Source of the DNA: Hormiphora californensis
Taxonomy: Eukaryota; Ctenophora; Tentaculata; Cydippida; Pleurobrachiidae
DNA length: 64,000 nt
Assembly: GCA_020137815.1 (NCBI GenBank)
Contig: CM035351.1
Span: forward strand, 62,001-126,000
Direction: 5' to 3'
Shown: in pieces, positions 11,501 to 20,192 of the stretch
Numbering within the stretch: the stretch's first letter is position 1
Layout of the letters: every line of letters starts with the position of its first letter
The notes under the pieces: model-generated
Seen by the model: the letters and a program-made list of their open reading frames with translations, nothing else
Told to the model about the DNA's origin: nothing
The model's database searches: none
Made by a program: the position numbers and the translations under genes

Positions 11501-13907
11501 TCCAATGCAGCCTGATTTATTAGAGCATTCCGTATCATCTCATTCTCTAACACTGCTTTCTGCAGTATAGCTGTTTCATCCATTTGTGCAGCTGCAGCAC
11601 TAGCAGCCTTCCTCTTCTTCCTCTCCTTCACCGTCTCTTTCCCAGATGAAGCCCCCTGCACTGCCAATATCTCCTGCTGGATCTTATAGAGTGCTTCCTG
11701 TTGTAGTTGTGCCTGTAACAGAGCATCTTGTTGCAACCACAGCATCTGTTCCTCCTCCTTGCTACTCCCTCCCCCTCCCTGCTTCTGTTGCTGTTGCTGT
11801 TGTTGCTGTTGCTGTTGCTGTTGCTGTTGTTGCTGTTGGACGAGCGATGCCAGTTCTGCCTGTTGTTTCAATATCTCTGCCTCAGCAGCTGAGTGTTGTT
11901 GTTGCTGTTTCGATGGCTGTGCTGCCGCTGCTGCAGTCCCTGCCTGTTCTATCAGGGCCTTCTCCAACACTAGCCGCTCTGCCTCCGTTAGCTCCTCATT
12001 AGAGAGTAGTTTCTGTGCCAGGAAGGCTACATGATGTTCTGAAGAGGAAGATGAGGTGCCGGGCTGTTGGTGGTGGAAGTGGTGGTCTGCAGTGGGGGCC
12101 GGTACTGGTATGGGGTCTGGGGGTCCTGGGGTTGTGGCTGTCGCACCAACTACTGGGGGTGTGGTGGGTGTTTCAACTTGCTGCTGCACATCAGAACCAC
12201 TAGCAGAGCCCTCCTGGGGAGATAGAGGTGTGAGATGATACAGGGTACATCTCAGGGATATAACTAGTTTAATAATTAATAGGTTTAACCACGTGGAACA
12301 AGGGCAGTATAACTCACGTGTGATACATGTGATGAACTCTCATCTGGCTCACTCTCCATATCATCCTCATCCTGAGAGAGAAGGAGGGGAGAGGGGGTTA
12401 GTAGCTCGGGAGAGGGGTTAGGAAGAGAGGGTTAGGAGAGGTTTGTGAGACAATTTGTTGCTGATTAGACTCCCAGTACCTGTTTCGTAGTATGTAATGT
12501 AATGTGTGATGACGTGTTTCCAGTCATTCTAGTGGCAAGGAGAGCCACAATGGCATCATGGATGAGTTGGTGTTGTGAACTTGGGGTGATCCTCTCAGGT
12601 ACCCCTGGTTCCATGATATTCCTGGTGCCTTTTCGAGGATGTTGTTGTTTGTTGGATGGTTTGTTGGATGGTTTGTTCTTTAGTGGTATTTTTAGTGCCA
12701 GTTTGGGTGAGGATTTCATGGTGTTTGGTGTAGTTAGTTGAATGCTCTGTGTACTGTACTTCTCTACTATTGTGGGTCGCACTGTGGGTCGTACTGTGGG
12801 TCGTACTGTGCTTTTACCCTTTACCTATAATATGATGTGAGGTTTAATTCCTGACTCCTGTGAGATTGTTCATTAGTTATGAAACACATGCATCCTGGCC
12901 TCTAGCCAATATGCCCTCACTCCCGAGATTCCATTACCTGAGTACCATGGGGGGAACCACCCCCGTCACTTCCTGTTGTACTACACACTGTACTACTACA
13001 CAGTCCCCTAGTAATACTAGTCCCCTAGTCCACCCTTATTGTCATTACCTGAGTGCCGTGAGGGGAACCACCCCCGTCACTTCCTGTTGTACTACACACT
13101 GTACTACTACACAGTCCCCCCTCATTACCTGAGTCCCATGAGGGGATCCACCCCCGTCACTTCCTGTTGTACTACACACTGTACTACTACACAGTCCCCC
13201 CTTATTACCTGTGTCCCATGGGGGGAACCACCCCCGTCACTTCCTGTTGTCTTGTGACCATGCATCTGCAACCACTTGTTTTTATACCAATCTAACTTCT
13301 TTCCCTCGTATTTCACTGTAGTCCACCCACAGGCATTCTTCTGGTCTGGGTTCACCAGTCTCTTGCAGTGAGATGCCCAGGCCGAGGGGGTCGGAAAGAT
13401 CAGGTTCATATCCTTCCATTGTACCTGCCCATCCTCCAGCAGGTCCCCCTCGAATATGTTACTGAAATACTCCATCTTCAACACACCGCTACCTGGGAAT
13501 GGGGAGGGATGGTTACAACTCCATCTTCAACACACCGCTACCTGGGAATGGGGAGGGATGGTTACAACTCCATCTTCAACACACCGCTACCTGGGGGACA
13601 CAAGGTTACCATGATGGTGATTGGGAAGATCATGGATGATGAAACATAGTCATATGTCTGTCTGTCTGTATGCCACGTTACCTGGCTTGAGAAGCTTGTC
13701 CTTTATCAGATAGGAAAGATGAAGGCTCCGACCCCAGCCAAGCTTCTTCTCACTTCGTCTCCTACTCTTCCCCTTGTTAGAAGAAGGGGGCGGTGGGTTC
13801 TGGCCCCTTTGAGCCTGTTTTTCCAGGGTTTTCCGTAGAAGATCATTGCTATAATACAGTGGAGGTAGTGGTGAGGTAGTGGAGAGGGAAGAAGTATTTA
13901 ACAACAT
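4618..13907 (-). CDS. MPND: MPND: RAMA + JAMM/MPN-domain protein
   Basis: Ten exons join in phase into about 848 codons: 13907-13682, 13492-13209, 12824-12480, 12371-12318, 12213-11365, 11172-10991, 10836-10698, 5408-5232, 5047-4983 and 4843-4618. The N-terminus holds a RAMA domain (LSYLIKDKLLKPG ... SAWASHCKRLVNPDQKNACGW). A long Q/A-rich, probably disordered segment follows in the 283-codon exon. The MPN domain has PYTVYISSNSLLLMDYHCHL, VCGYLGG and GWYHSHPTSSPRPSQHD. The last is an exact JAMM zinc motif H-x-H-x10-D with an upstream Glu, so a metalloprotease fold with intact metal ligands is expected. Domain order matches human MPND, which is linked to chromatin and N6-methyladenine recognition and peptidase activity. 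The protein is almost twice the human length because of the Q/A region. A LINE occupies the 5.3-kb intron between 5408 and 10698. The start at 13907 lies 50 bp after the AFG2A stop. Confidence 0.92.
5455..5524. repeat. (CT)n microsatellite
   Basis: Pure CT run at the 5' edge of the CR1-like LINE, inside the MPND intron. CT-rich sequence also lies at the 3' edge (10661-10695), so the LINE apparently entered a CT-rich stretch. Confidence 0.95.
5663..7540 (+). CDS. LINE ORF1: PHD-like and triple CCCH zinc-finger protein
   Basis: 625 codons. The N-terminal ~90 residues have no recognised domain. Residues ~98-148 form a PHD/treble-clef-like Cys/His cluster (CPVCKTPPPQ ... CLRCLCCGLPAHTDCYKG ... 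YYICTKC). Residues ~247-325 hold three CCCH-type clusters (CRYFESNRCKYG...CPNYH, CRRFRNYGPCEKLGC...CKYYH, CSKSLMGRRCTNKACRLTH), suggesting RNA binding. Residues ~350-530 are a Ser/Thr/Asn-rich run of ~8 imperfect 22-residue repeats (66 bp each) with consensus TASSNSSNTTCVNTSSSVP. The role is inferred as the nucleic-acid-binding partner of ORF2. PHD-like fingers are known in some CR1 ORF1 proteins; the CCCH trio is less familiar. Confidence 0.85.
   Translation: MNDLQKDLLCRVKFSVNSSEHSSSVKAVLDLILSNEGALPTNSNKPRKEDLSATLDAINDFVGEFMTGRSEIWHSNADTKGTMALLISSFFALNPAPSCPVCKTPPPQTLSLGTDCLRCLCCGLPAHTDCYKGVNPKKGIYYICTKCNCDPRRNIVTHKMAVTSNRAAQTVAPAYTTDLKEPPHAGTIITDKLQTQVQSSSSTEDTHSQYSVTTDDKEQTIKDTSHPPNPANSYRRNRTFDRSLIICRYFESNRCKYGITGGSCPNYHPPYCRRFRNYGPCEKLGCTNSDEECKYYHASLCSKSLMGRRCTNKACRLTHIRMSPTTATRVALLPTPPSPNHPNVPIPSSLPTTASSNSSNTTCVNTSSSVPPSTTASPNCSNTTCVNKSSSVPQSTTASSNSSNTTCVNTSSSVPPSTTASPNCSNTTCVNKSSSVPQSTTASSNSSNTTCVNTSSSVPQSTTASPSCSNMDCVAAASSVPQSTTASPSSSNMDCVAAASSVLSPTTASSNGGNMDCVTAASSVPLSHTYVAANGNMGPEKVPIQLPTTAPGPNNIPLDFLRLLENLTTTARLIMGSQFQFNTIPNYQVPDLYTQQPLPMNMYYQHPVHPHHAMGHQYPLGKANM
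6715..7245 (+). repeat. 66-bp tandem repeats inside LINE ORF1
   Basis: About eight in-frame copies of a 66-bp unit encode the Ser/Thr/Asn-rich region of ORF1. The last three copies have diverged (SNMDCVAAASSVP). The opposite strand and other frames stay open across the repeat, giving spurious ORFs. Confidence 0.9.
7585..10614 (+). CDS. LINE ORF2: AP-type endonuclease plus reverse transcriptase
   Basis: 1009 codons. Residues ~1-240 are an endonuclease/exonuclease/phosphatase domain (LNAHGINPG, ITESWLNE, GDFNLPMVNW, EWSDHDLV). A Lys/Arg-rich stretch follows (~310-400), then the reverse transcriptase at ~500-780 with YRPVSLTSQLVKVLERVI, HGFRSNRSC, LYLDYSKAFDKV, SGVPQGTVLGPLLF and the catalytic FADD at ~706. 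The C-terminal ~200 residues resemble the thumb and tail of CR1/jockey proteins. Key catalytic residues appear intact. It supports target-primed reverse transcription of the element. Confidence 0.95.
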   Translation: MFLLNAHGINPGFSSHKVKLQQIREWVATSHFKIPFFVITESWLNETVFDAEISFEGFTTYRADRVERNQGGVVIYINSDIPVTDVKIFSSTYCEAASVYMETANTVLSGVYRPPASYSDPTRRCPVDHFQSCLQGIESFIKKHEPANVILTGDFNLPMVNWDNLEIKSGLNTLATERQSAELLLSLSERLFLHQVVHSPTRMDKNILDLVLTNNDHLIHDVDVVRTEWSDHDLVKVTLKTQEISGILVESEEPKLYEPQSEFDNFNFNKVTQETWEELNIALHKIDWTDVTSAKDQNEAWEKFRSSIAKVCAQFVPQHSGSRKRRVQKIPKHRRKLLVKKRALVRKLKGAKKKEKECLIQCKRIEELYTALSRIELNMASNIHEDRLREERKILRKIKVNPKAFYTYAKKNKASKSGIGPLKDQNGELHADPAIMANLLQDQYQKVFSEPIEGPVNEQGPPGSPVMSGVTITTDTVVEAIKELSPHTAPGPDKFPAIMLKKCNRALAPVMAELWQASIQTGDIASIFKQQSIVPIYKKDNKSSPANYRPVSLTSQLVKVLERVIRKQMVNFVEENNLLSPDQHGFRSNRSCLSHLIQHIEDVIDDLENGKNADVLYLDYSKAFDKVCHLTLLEKLSGYGIRGDLLDWIRSFLMGRTHSVIVDGVPSNPGPVRSGVPQGTVLGPLLFVLYINNLPDYVLHSKSKMFADDTKLHKSVSSEDDRKLLMDDLQNVFSWALENSMELNDTKFQLLQHGKNLELKQPYQLTSNIVVSGRAEVRDLGVIVDPDLTWKPHITHIIKKANTMASWTLRLFKTRDPQHLLTLYKTYVRSHLEYCCPGWSPHQKGDIQKLEAVQRSYTAKMEGMDGLNYWERLKALKIYSLQRRRERYKILYMWKMLNGLVPKSPSIDFRKTISRSGVIAERRLGKSTCPKGVKTLIHNSFTSSAVGLFNAVPARVKDQLTIEGAKAELDRFLASIPDTPPTRNYSPSNDNSILKWLEARRGQQSVSLT
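10929..11040 (-). repeat. Duplicated MPND splice-donor junction
   Basis: The 3' end of the MPND exon 11172-10991 (encoding MDYHCHLSTEEVCG) plus its GTAAGT donor is partly repeated downstream in the intron at about 10929-10980. The copy is diverged (ctgtgctaagatgacagtgg versus ctcagtgctgaggtgacagtgg). It is a two-copy tandem duplication across a donor. Confidence 0.85.
11244..11392 (-). repeat. Triplicated MPND splice-donor junction
   Basis: Three copies of the segment carrying the exon end GCAGGCCATGGCTAGG and its GTGAGTTA donor lie about 55-60 bp apart, separated by poly-C and aatattggta spacers. The copy nearest 11365 is the one joined to the long Q/A-rich exon; the other two lie downstream in the intron. 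Confidence 0.9.
12934..13255 (-). repeat. Quadruplicated donor junction of the MPND RAMA exon
   Basis: Four copies of a ~75-80-bp segment each contain the exon end (…GGAAGTGACGGGGGTGG… then CAG) and a GTAATG/GTAATAAG donor. The true exon ends at 13209; the remaining copies follow in the intron. Each intronic copy also has a usable-looking acceptor (tacaacag) about 35 nt before its donor, so copies could act as micro-exons. Confidence 0.88.
13471..13600 (-). repeat. Triplicated acceptor junction of the MPND RAMA exon
   Basis: Three copies at a 49-bp period (plus-strand starts near 13471, 13520 and 13569) hold the intron end (cattcccag) and the first exon bases (GTAGCGGTGTGTTGAAGATG). Only the copy at 13492 continues into the RAMA-coding exon. 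Both ends of this one exon are therefore tandemly duplicated. Confidence 0.9.
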
Positions 13908-13957
13908 AGATCCAGGCAGAAGACAATTAAAAAACTTTAAAAAACACTGGTAAAATG

Positions 13958-16062
<2,105 letters not shown>

Positions 16063-16203
16063 GGTAATTAGTAGTAAGATGTTAGTAGTCAGATGTTAGT
16101 TCAATAAAACTGGGAATTCAGAAATGAATGAGAGATGGTAAAACACAAAGTTAGGATAGGATAGCACACTGGTTAAAACACGCTGATATTCTAAAAGATT
16201 ACT

Positions 16204-17121
16204 TCACTGAGTGAAAACATTAGCTAAAATACTACCAGGAATTGTCTTGTCTGTCTTACTAACTGCTAACTGTCTTTGTTTAGTGGTGGCTGGCTCACCC
16301 CCACTACTCTCTACAACACTCAACCCCTTCTCCTCTCTCTTCCTCTTTATCGCTGTTATCTGCTTCTTCTTATCTACTTGATCCAAATAGAAATTAGTTT
16401 CCTTTTTAACCTGGGTCAGCTCCTGCTGCAGCTTCTTTTTCCTGAACTGCTGAATCATAGGCCAACTTCTCTGTCAGGTTAGCCCACTTGAATCGTGGAA
16501 GGTATTTCATGGACCAGATATCATCATGATAATAGCTGCCCTTCTTTCCGCCAATTATATTGCCATTAAGTAGATGCTACCACTGCTTTAGCAATCCTCT
16601 TTCCTTTTGAACTCTATCCAATCCTTCTGTGAACTTTTTCTTTCCTGAGTAAAGGAGAGAGAAGGTTAGGAGAATAACATACCCAAACTAATTGCAATAT
16701 CACAACAATAATAATAAGAAACCTAGCCCTCAACCCAAAAAAACCCGCACCCCATTCCACTAACCCCACCCACCCCTCCAATAACCCCCACCCTCCCCCT
16801 CCATTATCTCTCACCTGAACCTCCGGTCATTTTTCTTCCGTTTTCCTGATATCAGTGTCCTCTGGCTGTAGAAAGATCCTTCCCAACTCTCCATACTTGA
16901 GACATGATATTCCGCATCTTGTTGGGCTTCATGTAGGGTGGGACCCTACTTAGGTAGATTACCCCAGGTTTGGGTCCACCCTTTTTAACAGGACCCTCTG
17001 AAGTAGTGGTGGTGGTAGGAGCATCTTCTGGAGTAGAGGTGGCAGCATCTTCTGGAGGGGTGGTTGAGTCCTGTTCTGTTATGGTGGTGCTTGTTGTAGG
17101 TTCATCATCAGCACTGGACAT
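16204..17121 (-). pseudogene. ABT1: ABT1/ESF2-like ribosome-biogenesis gene with several frameshifts
   Basis: Exon 1 runs from ATG 17121 to a GTGAGA donor near 16815; exon 2 from about 16647 to the stop at 16204. Conserved ABT1/Esf2 blocks are readable: KPGVIYLSRVPPYMKPNKMR, KYGELGRIFLQPED, FTEGWIEFKRKRIAKAVVAS, YYHDDIWSMKYLPRFKW and KETNFYLDQVDKKKQ. They sit in different frames. At least five single-base changes are required, near 16895, 16830, 16623, 16605 and 16582, plus a further frame change near 16465. ABT1/Esf2 is an RRM-type factor of the 18S/small-subunit processome. The splice structure is kept, which argues against a processed copy. Either a decayed gene or a patch of poor consensus. 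The start is preceded by a pyrimidine tract and cag one base before ATG. Confidence 0.8.
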
Positions 17122-17136
17122 TCTGGGAGAGGGTCA
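17122..17136 (-). promoter_or_regulatory. 3' splice acceptor abutting the ABT1 start codon
   Basis: On the minus strand, gaccctctcccag is followed by A and then the ATG at 17121. No matching 5' exon is evident in the 146 bp after the LENG1 stop. Candidate trans-splice acceptor or the end of a 5'-UTR intron. Confidence 0.5.
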
Positions 17137-17267
17137 AGGGTGATAGTAAGGTGTTGATGTGAGGGGAGAGGGGACTGTGTCTGGGGGAAGGAAAACACGG
17201 TGATCTCATTAAAATAAACTCAACAACAAACTAAAAAAAACAAGTTGATAACTATAAAACAACACTT

Positions 17268-18158
17268 TCATCGGCGACGTTTATAATTTGACTTTACAAA
17301 TTCTGGGTTAAATTGGCTATTGTATTTCTGCTTCATGAACGGCTTTTTACTAAAGTCTAATTTGTCTTTAGACTTCTCAATGCCTAGCAGTTGATTAGTC
17401 CTAGATCGCTCTGCCTCTTCCCTTTTCAATCTCTCCTCTCTCAACTTAGCAACTGATTTTTTGGAAGACGAGGGTCCCTCTTCTGAGCTAGAGTGTCTTC
17501 GTTTTTTCTTCTTGTGCTTCTTCTTTTCCTTCTTTTTTAACTTTTCCTTTAACTTTTCAGGTTTCTTGTCCTTTGAAACTACCTTGCCATACTTCTGTCT
17601 CTCCTCTTTAAACTGCAACACCTTGTCGTGGAAATCTGCCTCGTAATACACAGTCTCAGGTGCTGTAGGTAACGGGACACTGTAGTCAACCTTGCGTCGT
17701 TTCATGTCTGAGATGGGGTCCAATAGATCTATACTGTTAGAAATGTAGCCTCGTTTTCTCTTTGTTGTTGATGGTGGTTGCTCCCCCGGTGCTCTCTGGT
17801 ACCATGGTTTCTCTTCTGCAGTCTCAGCAGATCCAAACCCTAGAGGTTTTAACGCTCCCATTTTAATTTCCCACTCTTTCTGAGCATTCTTGTCATCTGC
17901 TGCCTTTTCCTCATTACCAGTCTTGTTAGCAGTCGTTGAAAACAAGTTGATATGTTCAGCTGGTTGTGTGTAGACTGTGTTTTCATATCTGGCTGCTGAT
18001 TGAGTTCGAAGAAGGGACAACCTCGCCTCACTCTCTGCCTTCAAAACTCTTTGTTTTTCAGCCTCATCAGCAACTCGAGCCTCTTCCTCATCCTTCAAAA
18101 CACGGGCTACGTTCTCTTTAGTCCGCACATGCCACTTCTTTTTTGGTAAGATATTCAT
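17268..18158 (-). CDS. LENG1: LENG1-like protein with CIR N-terminal domain
   Basis: A single open exon of 296 codons. It starts with the CIR-N signature (MNILPKKKWHVRTKENVARV) followed by a charged helix. It contains PWYQRAPGE, a very Lys-rich stretch (~200-225), LREERLKREEAERSR and the terminal motif KYNSQFNPEFVK. All match human LENG1 in order and in length (~260 residues). LENG1 is poorly characterised; the CIR-N domain and basic segments suggest a nuclear, possibly spliceosome-associated role (inference). It is first in a four-gene same-strand run, with ABT1 starting 146 bp downstream. A ttccttttcag acceptor sits 3 nt before the ATG. Confidence 0.93.
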   Translation of the reverse strand: MNILPKKKWHVRTKENVARVLKDEEEARVADEAEKQRVLKAESEARLSLLRTQSAARYENTVYTQPAEHINLFSTTANKTGNEEKAADDKNAQKEWEIKMGALKPLGFGSAETAEEKPWYQRAPGEQPPSTTKRKRGYISNSIDLLDPISDMKRRKVDYSVPLPTAPETVYYEADFHDKVLQFKEERQKYGKVVSKDKKPEKLKEKLKKKEKKKHKKKKRRHSSSEEGPSSSKKSVAKLREERLKREEAERSRTNQLLGIEKSKDKLDFSKKPFMKQKYNSQFNPEFVKSNYKRRR

Positions 18159-18180
18159 ATTCTGAAAAGGAATTAAGACA
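18159..18180 (-). promoter_or_regulatory. 3' splice acceptor abutting the LENG1 start codon
   Basis: On the minus strand, gtcttaattccttttcag precedes AAT and the ATG at 18158. The U-rich tract plus cag is a strong acceptor. Candidate trans-splice site or 5'-UTR intron end. Confidence 0.5.
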
Positions 18181-18637
18181 ATAATAAAAATTAAGTCAAA
18201 TGACCTCCAGGTGCCTTACTACCTTTGCGAAAAATCGACCGCAATCAAAAGTTGAGCGAAATAATCTGGTAAGAGCAAGTCTGGCGGGGGTTTACGTGGC
18301 TTGACCTCAAAGCCCCTGAAATAGGGGACTACTGCAGACAGAGGTGGCGTAACCGAAGGAAGCTGAGAACGCAGCCCCACCACCCCTCGGCCTCCCCCTA
18401 TAAATTCGTACAGAGGAGGTGGCTAGGAACTGAAATTTTGGGCAAAATGAGCTCAAAATACAGAACTTCGAAATTTTCCGGGCTACGCCCTACGCTACAA
18501 ATTGGTCAGCCCCCTTCGAGAAAAATCATTTCGCCACCCCTGACTAGTGACTAAAGAGTATGCCATATATACGCAATAGTTAATACGCGTATGCAGATAG
18601 GTTCGAGATTTCAGTAGCAAAAAAGGAGGAAACAATT

Positions 18638-18690
18638 GGCAAACGTTGCTGGCCCCCGCGCAGCGCGGGATAAGGCAGCGCTTTTCAAAG
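18638..18690 (+). repeat. Dispersed repeat also present at 51.1 kb
   Basis: The segment from ggcaaacgttgctggccccc through ggataaggcagcgcttttc recurs in inverted orientation at 51076-51143, there with a 15-bp insertion, and in shortened form at about 51178-51216. It has GC-rich palindromic pieces (gcgcagcgcg). Probably a fragment of a mobile element. Confidence 0.8.
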
Positions 18691-18722
18691 GAAACAAAAG
18701 CAAAAAAAGCGAAACTTGGAAG

Positions 18723-18968
18723 CTAAAGTCCGTTTCAAGCGACTTGACCCGTAATTCTTGGAATTTGGTGCATTGCGCGTGTATTTAAAAAGGGGAAATC
18801 CTGAATTTCCAGGAATCTCAGGTCAAGTCGTTTGAAACGCACTTTAAAGTCCGTTTCAAGCGACTTGACCCGTAATTCTTGGAATTTGGCGCATTGCGCG
18901 TGTATTTACAAAGGGGAAATCCTGAATTTCCAGGAATCTCAGGTCAAGTCGTTTGAAACGCACTTTAA
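18723..18968. mobile_element. Two tandem TTAA-flanked foldback elements
   Basis: Two near-identical 117-bp hairpins, 18727-18843 and 18848-18964, each run from AGTCCGTTTCAAGCGACTTG to CAAGTCGTTTGAAACGCACT. They share a TTAA at 18844-18847, with TTAA at 18965-18968 and CTAA at 18723-18726 outside. Nested or tandem insertion of TTAA-targeting, piggyBac-like MITEs. Confidence 0.8.
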
Positions 18969-19243
18969 ATAAAAATTGAGATTTTAGATGAATATCGCGC
19001 CGCGCACTACTTTTTGAGCCGCGCACTACGTTTTATTAGAAAGCTGTTTTGCGCGCCACTTTTATACAAATAAAAATTTCCGGATTTGCTTGGCTTCAAT
19101 TCTAAAATAAACAAGATAACAATCAAATTTTGATACTATAAAATGTAACTCAAACTCAAACTTATCCGTTGAGACACCATCAGAGCATTTGCATGGCCTG
19201 ACAGTTGAGTCATCGGTCCGTTGCACTTGCATTTGCATTGCAA
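18969..19243. other. Intergenic spacer, no gene seen
   Basis: AT-rich sequence with a repeated 'gcgcgccac/gccgcgcactac' motif around 19000-19060. No coding signal. Confidence 0.5.
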
Positions 19244-19471
19244 TTAAAGTCGGATTTTTTGAAACTGTCACCCCCCTGAAATAACAAATTTGTCATATCT
19301 CCGGTTCCTGATAAGATAGAGACTTGAAATTTGGAGGTTCGGAAGAACTTAGCAAGATCTTTATAACCTCCAAATTTCAAGTCTCTATCTCATCAGGAAC
19401 CGGACTTATGGTGATTTAAAGAAATTTGAAAACTCAGGGGGGTGACAGTTTCAAAAAATCCGACTTTAGAC
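19244..19471. mobile_element. Foldback element containing ccggttcctgat motifs
   Basis: Terminal arms AGTCGGATTTTTTGAAACTG and its complement are bounded by TTAA on the left and TTAG on the right. A second inner inverted repeat carries ctccggttcctgataagata and its complement. Non-coding, probably piggyBac-like by its target. Confidence 0.8.
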
Positions 19472-19492
19472 TCATACGGTCACGGGCCATTC

Positions 19493-19950
19493 TTAAAGGT
19501 TGACAAGATACCTAAAACTTTTCGTATATCGTCTTATTTTGATTTATCATTAATTTTCAGCATTTTTTCAGAATTTTTTGTCGGCTAGAAATATGTGCAA
19601 GATAGGGGGTCTACTGACAAATGAGTGTGCCTTTTTTAAAATTGATAACGTAATATCTCCGGTTCCTGATGAGATACAGAAACCGTTTTGGTAGCGTTGG
19701 AAAGGTCTTATTGAGACCAATCCAACGCAACCAAGATCAAGTTTTTATCTTTTGAGGAACCGGAAACGTGAATTTCAATTTGCGAGACGCAGTGAGTGTG
19801 CCCAGTAAAACCAGTGCTGACAATATCGGTAGACCCCCTATTTCGAATTTTTTTCTAGCCGACAAAAAATTCTGAAAAAATGCTGAAAATTAATGATAAA
19901 TCAAAATAAGACGATATACGAAAAGTTTTAGGTATCTTGTCAACCTTTAA
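19493..19950. mobile_element. TTAA-flanked foldback element, 458 bp
   Basis: Nearly perfect arms of ~115 bp start AGGTTGACAAGATACCTAAA and end at its complement, bounded by TTAA at 19493-19496 and 19947-19950. The loop region again contains ctccggttcctgatgagata and an imperfect complement. No ORF. Confidence 0.88.
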
Positions 19951-20192
19951 AATAAATTTTACAGTCTGACCAAGATCTGTACATTGTGCAATGTTCATGC
20001 TGTAGCCAAGTCCAACCTAAATGAACAACCTATTGATTTTGAAAATAATAATTTATTGTCTTCATCTCTCTACTCAGAGTCAGTGATCTACATCTGATTT
20101 GCTTTGGTGAGCAGTCCGATTCTTAAAATAGTCCGAGTCCTACTAATCAGTAGGGGGGGGGTGCATTAGTAGTCCTACTAGAACACCTCCTA

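Noticed and set aside
19650-19690. CTGATGAG ... GAAAC resembling a hammerhead ribozyme core
   Set aside because: No stem II can form between the two motifs and no stem I/III arrangement with a cleavage site was found. Sister copies lack GAAA.
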